Shown one piece after another: positions 4,909 to 10,413 of a stretch of 10,413 bases of DNA (position 1 is the first letter of the stretch; each line of letters begins with the position of its first letter). Under the pieces are notes generated by a model. The model saw nothing but the letters and a program-made list of their open reading frames with translations. It had not been told where the DNA came from and searched no databases. The stretch spans positions 1 to 10,413 of the forward strand of contig SXIE01000284.1 in assembly GCA_005772945.1 (NCBI GenBank), read 5' to 3'. Source of the DNA: Pseudomonadota bacterium (GTDB lineage Bacteria > Myxococcota > UBA9042 > PHBI01). The translations under genes and the position numbers were made by a program.

Positions 4909-6456
4909 ATGACCTCGAACCCCTACTGCCAAGCGATCGGCATCGACGTCCCGAGCATCGAGCGCGTCGTCGGCCACCGCGAGGCCAACGCCTTCTCGCT
5001 GTTGGTCGCGGCGCTCTTGGAGCACGGCCAGCCCATGACGCTCCTCGCGGTCGCGCAGCGGCTCGAGCGCGCGGGGTGGCTGCCCGCCGAGCGAGGGCTC
5101 GTCGCACTCTCGCGTTGTCGACCGGCTCGAACCCCTGTCTTCCGCGAGGACGCAACCCCTCGCAAAGGCGGCGCGGGAACCCACCCCCAGTCCGGCAGCG
5201 AGCCTGCCGGCGCACGATACGGGCTCGCGCTGCGCGACCCCGAGCTCGACTGGATGGCCTTCCGCTTGGACCTGCGGCCGCCCCGTCTCGTGGGACCGGG
5301 ACCGGCGGCGCCCGCGCCCCCGCCCCCAGAGCCACCCCCAGGGCCGGGAACGCCGCTCTCGCGGGCCGAGGTCGAGCGGGCGCTCCGCGGCGCATGGGTC
5401 ACCGCCTGGCCCCTTCAACGGCTGGTCGTCGCAGCCCTCGACGCCCATGGCGGTCCGATGGAGCCCGCCGCCGTCATCGCCTACTTGACGGGGCTGGCCG
5501 CGCACCTCCCCGTAGAGCTCGACACGCCGAAGCGCCGCTGGCCCTCCCGGTCCGCCGTCCAGACCGACCCCGACGGGCGCTGGGCGATGGTGCCGGGGCA
5601 CGTCGCGATCCCGCAAGCGCGCGACGCCGTGCGCGCCTGGATCCTCAAGCACCCCCAAGTCGCACTGGGCAACACCCAAGAGCGCATCGCCGCCGCAGAG
5701 GCACGCCGGAAAGCGCACGCCGCCGAGCTCGCGGCGCTTCGTCGCGCCGTCGTCTGCGGCTTCCCGGTCGCCGACCCGCGCGTGGTCGCCATCCTCGACG
5801 TCGGTCGCCACGACCTGACGACCTTCCTCGACGAGCCCGCTCGGGTCCGGGCCCGCCTCGGCGAGTTCGATGTTCTCGCCGGACTCGAGCTCCGCCCGAT
5901 GCTGCGCGCGCTCGGCGTGGATCCCGACGCCTATCGCCTCCATGACCTCGGCCCGCCGCAGAAGACGCTGCGCCTCAACCGCGCCGGGCGCGTGCTCGAC
6001 ATCACCGTCGAGCGACTCATGCGCGGCTCGTGCGGCGTGTCGATCGGCGACCGCAAGACCCTCGCGCGCTACCTCGACGATGGCGCGCACACCAAGCTCC
6101 GCCGCCGACTCGAGGCCGACGCCAAGGCGCTCCACGCGCTCTATCAGTACGGCCGCCTGCACCACGTGCTTCGCCTGCGTTGGGGATTTCTCGACGAGTG
6201 GTTTCGCGTCCCCTGGGCAGACCCCGACGAGCCGAGCCTCCACGCACTCGCCTACGAAGCGCTCGAGACCTCATGTTTTCTCGAGGTCGTCGTCGGCGCG
6301 GCACCGAGCTGGGCGGATCCATGGGCACGCGGCGTGCGCTGCGAGGTGATCCTCGGCGACTCCCACGCGGACCTCCGCCTCGTTTCCGACGGATACGTCC
6401 CGCTTCGACTCGATGACGTCCAGGCCGCCCGAATCGTCGACGACACCACGATCTGA
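4909..6456 (+). CDS. Unknown 515-residue protein with possible winged-helix segments
   Basis: ATG 4909 with AAGGT at 4894-4898 (10-base spacing); stop TGA 6454-6456. I do not recognise the family. Visible: an N-terminal helical part, AFSLLVAALLEHGQPMTLLAVAQRLERAGW, that resembles a winged-helix start (about 27-58, my split), an irregular stretch (about 70-105), a proline-rich linker (about 134-148), a second helix-turn-helix-like segment QRLVVAALDAHGGPMEPAAVIAYLTGL broken by a short turn (from 169), a charged Ala-rich helix likely to be a coiled coil (255-281), and a C-terminal mixed alpha/beta region of about 200 residues containing LDITVERLMRGSCGVSIGDR and DLRLVSDGYVPLRLDD. No signal peptide, membrane segment or catalytic motif. 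Paired winged-helix elements would suit a nucleic-acid or protein adaptor. It sits 36 bases after the repeat gene and 169 before the TPR gene. Confidence 0.85.
   Translation: MTSNPYCQAIGIDVPSIERVVGHREANAFSLLVAALLEHGQPMTLLAVAQRLERAGWLPAERGLVALSRCRPARTPVFREDATPRKGGAGTHPQSGSEPAGARYGLALRDPELDWMAFRLDLRPPRLVGPGPAAPAPPPPEPPPGPGTPLSRAEVERALRGAWVTAWPLQRLVVAALDAHGGPMEPAAVIAYLTGLAAHLPVELDTPKRRWPSRSAVQTDPDGRWAMVPGHVAIPQARDAVRAWILKHPQVALGNTQERIAAAEARRKAHAAELAALRRAVVCGFPVADPRVVAILDVGRHDLTTFLDEPARVRARLGEFDVLAGLELRPMLRALGVDPDAYRLHDLGPPQKTLRLNRAGRVLDITVERLMRGSCGVSIGDRKTLARYLDDGAHTKLRRRLEADAKALHALYQYGRLHHVLRLRWGFLDEWFRVPWADPDEPSLHALAYEALETSCFLEVVVGAAPSWADPWARGVRCEVILGDSHADLRLVSDGYVPLRLDDVQAARIVDDTTI
5192..5210 (+). 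repeat. Seven-base-pair hairpin inside the 515-residue gene
   Basis: CCGGCAG, five-base loop CGAGC, then CTGCCGG, a perfect 7-bp stem. It falls in a part of the protein (about residues 70-105) that looks like irregular, unconserved sequence between two better-ordered segments, so it could be a decayed small insertion or simply GC-rich coding DNA. Confidence 0.4.
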
Positions 6457-6591
6457 GCGGGCGGCGCCGGGCGGAGCGGCAATCCTTTGGCGGACCCTTC
6501 ATGGCTCCGCGATCCCGATCATTTGTTCAGTGCGGTGGCGGCGCGGCTCGGCCAGCAACACTCCAGGAGTCGGGCGACGATCGCTCGACGT

Positions 6592-6607
6592 GGACCCGGT
6601 CGGGTCC
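6592..6607. promoter_or_regulatory. Palindrome upstream of the TPR gene, possible operator
   Basis: GGACCCG-GT-CGGGTCC: perfect 7-base arms around a two-base centre, ending 18 bases before the ATG at 6626 and 8 bases before its Shine-Dalgarno sequence. The position suits an operator or an mRNA hairpin affecting translation. The remainder of the 169-base gap (6457-6625) shows no convincing promoter and no terminator with a T-run. Confidence 0.35.
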
Positions 6608-6625
6608 CGACATCCAAGGAGCACC

Positions 6626-9001
6626 ATGCGCAGAATCGCCGGCCTGAACGCGGACATCTATCACCGGTGGGTCGTCACCCTCTCCGCCGAGCCGCAGCCG
6701 CGAAACCGACGAAGCCGCAGCCGCGTCGACATCCACACCCGCGTCCTGGCGTTCGTCTATGTCGACTTCGACGAGGGGCTCAGCCTCTGGGTGGACGCGC
6801 CGTTGGTCATCGACGCCGACGGCCGCGAGGTCTGCGACACGCGCCGGCGACCGGCGTCGGCCCCCGCCTCGCCCCAGATCGTTCCGTGGGCGTCGATGGA
6901 CCGCGCGCACCTGTGGCCCCTGTCGCCGGAGGACTGCGCGCGACTCGCGCTGCCTCCGTGCCCGACGGCGCTGAGCGGCTTCAACACCCCCGAGTCGGTC
7001 GCGGACGTGCTCGCCGATGCGCGGCTCGATCCGTTTCGCGCCGATGGGTTTCCGCGCGACGTGCGCTGCGAGGTCGTCACCGCCGACGGGCGCCTCCTCG
7101 ACGAGCGGCTCTGGGTTCGCCTGATCGCAGTGGTCGACGGGGCCTGGCAGGCCGCGCTCTTGAAAGCGCCCGCGTCCCCCGCGATCCGGTTGGAGGTCGG
7201 CGAGGTCGGCGAGGTCGTCGCCGTGGCGGTGTCCACGCCCAACGGGCCACGCATCGCTCTGGAGCCTCGGGTCGATGACCAGCTCACGCAAGAGGACACG
7301 GAACCTCTCGCGCCCTGGGCCGAGCTCGAGGCCCGCGCGATCGCGTGCGACGAGCGCGGCGAGGTCGTCGAGGCGGAAAGGTGCTGGCGACGCGCCGTCG
7401 ACCAGTCGCAGCGGATCCCGCTCACCCTGTCCAACTTCGCGGTGTTCCTCGCGAGCCACGGACGCATGGACGAGGCGCTGCCGATCTTTCTCGAGGCTCT
7501 CGAGAAGCAGCGGATCGCCGTCGCCAAGGAAGCCGAAGCGGAGCTCCCCGACGACGACCACGGCGAGCGCTGGTTCCTCGGCGCCATCGAGCTCGGACTC
7601 GCCGCCGCCTTGATCGACAGCGGCCGCTGGGTCGAGGCGCGCGAGCTGGCCGCGCCCTGGCTCGCGGACAGCGCGCACGGGGCGGACGCGCGCGAGGTCT
7701 GGCTGCAAACCCAGGCCCGCGAACGCCGAGAATCTCACGGCGACCCGAGCGCCATCTGGTCCTGCATTCTGGCGATGACGCGGGGACCGGTGCGCATCGA
7801 GATCCAGGCGCGGCACCGCGCCGGTCGCTGGGAGTTTCGGCGCGTCTGGGCGCCGATGTGGCACGGAGGCACGTGCGCCGCGGACCCGCCGCACACCGAT
7901 TTACGCGCGGTCACCCCGCCCCTCGCGGGCTGGACGCTGCACCTCGCGAACGTGCTCGCGCGCGACGTGCTCGTAGACGTGCCGGCGCCCGACGGCGCGG
8001 ATGTCTCCTACGCGGCGATGCTCACGCGCAAGACCGACGCCTTCGGGGTCGCATGGAGCGAGGTCACCGCCCTGCTCGGCGCCCGTGACCATGCCGGCAT
8101 TCCGCGCCTGCTCGAGCTCCTCGACGCGCCGGTCTGGGACCGCGTGGCATTCTCGGGCCCGGCCGGTCGCGACGACGCCGCCATCGCCTACGAGGCGGCG
8201 CTCCGCCGCGCGCGCATCGGCTGGGCCGAGCATCTCCCGCTCCAGGATCTCGACCTGGCGATCGGCGCCACCCTCACGGGCGCGCGCGACCTCGCATCGG
8301 AGGACCTCCGCGGCGCGGCCATCGCGGACCTCGTGGCCGCGCTGCCGACCCTACGTGCGCTGCAGCCCTGGGCCGTCGACTTTACGCGGCCACCCGCCGA
8401 GGCGCGGGTCCAGCTCGAGGCCATCCTTCGGGGCACCCCCACCGACGCCGCGGTCTCGTCGGACGATCGCCGCGTCGCGTTGGTGCGCGACACGCGGCGC
8501 TGGGGGATCTCTCTGGATGGTGGAGATCCGGTGTGGCTCCCGCTCGGGATCGGCGGCGAGATCGGATGCCGCGCCGGCGAACCCGTATCGGCGGACGAGA
8601 TCCCCGAGGCGCTCGTGGCCCATGCCGAAGCCGCTCGCCACGACGTCAACGCGCGGGCACCCTCGGCGGTCTTCGCGGACGCCGACGGCGAGCTGATGAT
8701 GGCCTGGTCCATGGGCCGCTGGTGGTATCAGCGCGTGCGCCTCGGGGCCAAGGGGCGCCGCTTCAAGACGCCGAAGACCTCGGTCTGGAGCACCGACGTC
8801 GGCCTCGTAATGTTCGGCAAGACCGCTAGGAGGCGCGGCCCGACGGCACCGCCGACCTTCATCCACCCGATGGTCGCGTGGTCGCTGTGGCGCGCTCACA
8901 TCGAGGCGCGCGCGCTCGACCCGGTCGAGGTCGACGCCGCCTGGCACGACATGCTCGCGCAAGCGCGGCACGGGCACATCGCGCTGCGCGACCCCGACTG
9001 A
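6626..9001 (+). CDS. Large TPR-containing protein, function unknown
   Basis: 791 residues from ATG 6626, chosen because AAGGAG at 6616-6621 lies four bases upstream; the in-frame ATG at 6413 would overlap the previous gene and add a low-complexity stretch. Residues about 1-225 form a beta-rich N-terminal region I do not recognise (starting RRIAGLNADIYHRWVVTL). At about 232-345 there are tetratricopeptide-type helix pairs: AIACDERGEVVEAERCWRRA, LSNFAVFLASHGRMDEALPI and ALIDSGRWVEARELAAPWL, with the typical small/aromatic spacing. TPRs bind partner proteins. The remaining 440 residues hold Ala/Leu-rich helices and a C-terminal Trp-rich part (MGRWWYQRVRLGAKGRRFKT). No signal peptide, membrane helices or catalytic motif seen. 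A short triple repeat (GAGGTCGGC-like, 7193-7219) is in frame. Probably a scaffold or adaptor in the cytoplasm; a link to the SMC-like neighbour is by proximity only. Confidence 0.85.
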   Translation: MRRIAGLNADIYHRWVVTLSAEPQPRNRRSRSRVDIHTRVLAFVYVDFDEGLSLWVDAPLVIDADGREVCDTRRRPASAPASPQIVPWASMDRAHLWPLSPEDCARLALPPCPTALSGFNTPESVADVLADARLDPFRADGFPRDVRCEVVTADGRLLDERLWVRLIAVVDGAWQAALLKAPASPAIRLEVGEVGEVVAVAVSTPNGPRIALEPRVDDQLTQEDTEPLAPWAELEARAIACDERGEVVEAERCWRRAVDQSQRIPLTLSNFAVFLASHGRMDEALPIFLEALEKQRIAVAKEAEAELPDDDHGERWFLGAIELGLAAALIDSGRWVEARELAAPWLADSAHGADAREVWLQTQARERRESHGDPSAIWSCILAMTRGPVRIEIQARHRAGRWEFRRVWAPMWHGGTCAADPPHTDLRAVTPPLAGWTLHLANVLARDVLVDVPAPDGADVSYAAMLTRKTDAFGVAWSEVTALLGARDHAGIPRLLELLDAPVWDRVAFSGPAGRDDAAIAYEAALRRARIGWAEHLPLQDLDLAIGATLTGARDLASEDLRGAAIADLVAALPTLRALQPWAVDFTRPPAEARVQLEAILRGTPTDAAVSSDDRRVALVRDTRRWGISLDGGDPVWLPLGIGGEIGCRAGEPVSADEIPEALVAHAEAARHDVNARAPSAVFADADGELMMAWSMGRWWYQRVRLGAKGRRFKTPKTSVWSTDVGLVMFGKTARRRGPTAPPTFIHPMVAWSLWRAHIEARALDPVEVDAAWHDMLAQARHGHIALRDPD

Positions 9002-9070
9002 CAGTCACGTGAGAGACCCACCTCCGACCGGCCCACCCAACCCCCGATGGCTTCATCGTCCGCTGGGTAA

Positions 9071-9092
9071 GCGCGTCAGCGGCCAGACGCGC
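9071..9092. promoter_or_regulatory. Inverted repeat upstream of the SMC-like gene
   Basis: GCGCGTC, eight bases, GACGCGC: perfect 7-base arms. No T-run follows, so it is not an obvious terminator for the TPR gene that ends at 9001. It lies just upstream of the possible -10 element at 9103-9108 and could be an operator. A smaller 5-bp hairpin (CGATG-GCTT-CATCG, 9045-9058) precedes it. Confidence 0.35.
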
Positions 9093-9099
9093 CGAGACG

Positions 9100-9108
9100 T
9101 GCTACCCT
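9100..9108 (+). promoter_or_regulatory. Possible extended -10 promoter for the SMC-like gene
   Basis: TGC-TACCCT matches the extended -10 form TGn-TAnnnT. No -35 hexamer is recognisable 17 bases upstream; the inverted repeat occupies that area. A start near 9115 would give a leader of about 50 bases before ATG 9166. Confidence 0.3.
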
Positions 9109-9125
9109 CGCGACGCCCCATGCAC

Positions 9126-9147
9126 CGTCACGCGCGTCGTCACGCGC
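9126..9147 (+). repeat. Two direct repeats in the leader of the SMC-like gene
   Basis: CGTCACGCGC occurs at 9126-9135 and again at 9138-9147, a 12-base period, between the putative -10 and the Shine-Dalgarno sequence. The core ACGCGC/GCGCGT is shared with the inverted repeat at 9071-9092, giving a cluster of related hexamers in under 80 bases. Confidence 0.5.
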
Positions 9148-9165
9148 ACCGCTCACGGAGGCCCG

Positions 9166-10413
9166 ATGTCCGTCCCTCGCTCGCCGCTTTTCTGGCAGGT
9201 CTACGAGCGCCTCGTCAGCGCCGACGTCGAGGCCCGCGCGGCCCAGCTCATCGAGGCCGCCTTCGAGAGCGACGCGGCCCTCGTCGAGGCGCTCGTCGCC
9301 ACCAGCGAAGTCACAGCGACGGTGCCAGCCAAACCGCCCGCGGCCCAACGCCCCGCGCCCGTCCGCACCTGGCTCACGCGCGTCGAGGTCACGGGCTTCC
9401 GCGGCATCGGCCCGACCGTGACGCTCGACCTCGCGCCTGGGCCCGGCCTGACGCTCATCGTCGGTCGCAACGGCTCGGGCAAGTCGAGCCTCGCGGAGGC
9501 CCTCGAGGTCGTCCTGACCGGCGATAATCGGCGCTGGGCGGGGCGCGCCAAGGAGTGGCGCGACGGCTGGCGCAACCTGCATCACCCGGGCGAAAGCCGC
9601 GTCGCGGCGACGTTCGCGACCGAGGGCTCGCGGCCGACGGACATCGTTCGGCACTGGAGCGCGGACGCCGAGGACATCGCCGCTGCGACCGTCGAGGTCG
9701 TCCGCGACGGCAAGCGCGTCGGCGACTTCGACGGCCTCGGCTGGAAGGACGCCCTCGTCACGCACCGCCCGATGCTGAGCTATGCCGAGCTCGGGCGCCT
9801 CATCGACGATGGGCCCTCGAAGCTCTTCGACTCGCTCGAGGCCATCCTCGGACTCGACGAGCTCGCCGGGGTCCGCGAGCGTCTCGCCACCGAGCGCAAG
9901 CGGCGCGAGAAGCTGACCAAGGAGGTCAAGGACGCGTTGCCGTCCCTGCTCGCCCGCCTGCGCGCGCTCGACGATCCGCGGGCAGTCGCGAATGTGGCGT
10001 CACTCTCGGGGAAGAAGTGGGACCTCGACGCCGTCGCGGCGACGCTCGCGACCGGCAGCGCAGCGGATCCAGCGTTGGGGCTCTTGCAGCGCTTGGCGGT
10101 GCTCGAGGGGCCGGATCTGGACGCGCTCGGCGCTGCGGTGAAGCGCCTTCGCGAGGCGGTCGCGGCCCAGACCGAGCTGACGGCGAGCCTGGCCGGGAGT
10201 CTCGCGGCGCGGCAGCGCGCCACGGCCGAGCTGCTCGAAAATGTGTTGGGGTGGCACGCCGGTCACGGCGACGATGACTGTCCCGTGTGTGGCGCCGGGC
10301 GAATCGACGCGGCGTGGCGTGAGCGGACGGCAAGCGCGCTGAAATCCCTGCGCGACGAGGCCCGCGCGGTCGACGGTGCGGCGCAGGGAACGGACGCGGC
10401 GGTGCGCGAGGCG
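9166..10413 (+). CDS. SMC/Rad50-like ATPase with zinc-hook-type CPVCG motif, N-terminal 416 residues (3' end outside window)
   Basis: ATG 9166 with GGAGG at 9157-9161 (four-base spacing); the frame is open to the window edge. Residues 1-70 are an unusual helical extension plus Pro/Ala linker ahead of the ATPase head. The head begins WLTRVEVTGFRGIG, with Walker A GRNGSGKSS (100-108) and GDNRRWAGRAKEWRDGWRN after it. A Q-loop-like region, MLSYAELGRLIDD (203-215), runs into LEAILGLDELAGV. A charged helical stretch RERLATERKRREKLTKEVKD starts a coiled-coil arm. CPVCG (Cys372, Cys375) then gives half of a zinc-binding site, as in Rad50 hooks. Signature, Walker B and D-loop must lie beyond the edge. 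Such ATPases tether or process DNA ends and recur in anti-plasmid and anti-phage systems (for example Lamassu-type and MksB/Wadjet-type SMC proteins). The arm before CPVCG is short, about 140 residues, so this is a compact member. The partner protein is unknown. Confidence 0.9.
   Translation, partial: MSVPRSPLFWQVYERLVSADVEARAAQLIEAAFESDAALVEALVATSEVTATVPAKPPAAQRPAPVRTWLTRVEVTGFRGIGPTVTLDLAPGPGLTLIVGRNGSGKSSLAEALEVVLTGDNRRWAGRAKEWRDGWRNLHHPGESRVAATFATEGSRPTDIVRHWSADAEDIAAATVEVVRDGKRVGDFDGLGWKDALVTHRPMLSYAELGRLIDDGPSKLFDSLEAILGLDELAGVRERLATERKRREKLTKEVKDALPSLLARLRALDDPRAVANVASLSGKKWDLDAVAATLATGSAADPALGLLQRLAVLEGPDLDALGAAVKRLREAVAAQTELTASLAGSLAARQRATAELLENVLGWHAGHGDDDCPVCGAGRIDAAWRERTASALKSLRDEARAVDGAAQGTDAAVREA

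Noticed and set aside
5122..5135. tRNA T-arm-like sequence on the minus strand (GGGGTTCGAGCCGG)
   Set aside because: The T-stem does not pair beyond the first base pair, and no acceptor, D or anticodon arms are found nearby.
4602..5945. 447-codon + strand frame overlapping the repeat gene and the 515-residue gene
   Set aside because: Arg/Pro/Ala-rich translation without motifs; it runs through the third repeat of a better-supported protein.
4282..6243. 653-codon open frame on the minus strand
   Set aside because: Low-complexity Arg/Gly/Ala/Val/Glu-rich translation with no motif, antisense to two genes with clear domains or coding bias; a shadow expected at this GC.
6527..7894. 455-codon minus-strand frame opposite the TPR gene
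   Set aside because: No recognisable motif and typical mirror composition; the + strand gene has a Shine-Dalgarno sequence and TPRs.
1..10413. CRISPR array, integrase, transposase or IS ends
   Set aside because: No regularly spaced repeats, no matching terminal inverted repeats and no recombinase motifs were seen.

Overview
The window is a high-GC stretch of bacterial chromosome (about 70% GC over most of its length) with dense genes, GC-rich third codon positions, a sigma-54 enhancer-binding regulator and long family-poor proteins. This suits a Myxococcota or similar deltaproteobacterial genome, but no phylogenetic marker is present, so the assignment is an inference. There is no rRNA, tRNA, CRISPR array, integrase or transposase. 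It reads as an accessory region, possibly a defence island.

Left module (1-3301, + strand): the C-terminal half of a sigma-54-dependent activator (ending at 731), then a 117-base gap with a near-consensus -24/-12 promoter (732-747), then two genes overlapping by one base. These are a 512-residue OLD/RecF-like ATPase with a DUF3696-type tail (849-2387) and a 304-residue protein with a phospholipase-D-like HxRxxxxD motif (2387-3301). The pair is visibly lower in GC than its surroundings and carries three short in-frame tandem duplications. The simplest reading is an imported ATPase plus PLD-like effector unit, probably anti-phage, placed under the neighbouring activator.

Middle (3302-4872): a convergent gap, then two divergent genes. 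The leftward gene (3487-4056) has a C-terminal half with a BolA-like pattern. The rightward gene (4261-4872) has three 'homing endonuclease associated repeat' units flanked by AT-hook-like GRP motifs and no nuclease domain, so it is probably a stand-alone DNA-binding protein.

Right module (4909-10413, + strand): a 515-residue protein of unknown function with possible winged-helix segments, a 791-residue TPR-containing protein of unknown function, and the first 416 residues of an SMC/Rad50-like ATPase with a Walker A motif and a CPVCG zinc-hook-like motif, cut by the right edge. The last two have clear Shine-Dalgarno sequences, and the gaps before them (169 and 164 bases) contain inverted and direct repeats that could be regulatory. 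The 515-residue gene follows the repeat gene by 36 bases and may be co-transcribed with it. Whether the right-hand genes form one system cannot be settled from this window, but two unknown proteins next to an SMC-like ATPase are the best candidate here for something undescribed.
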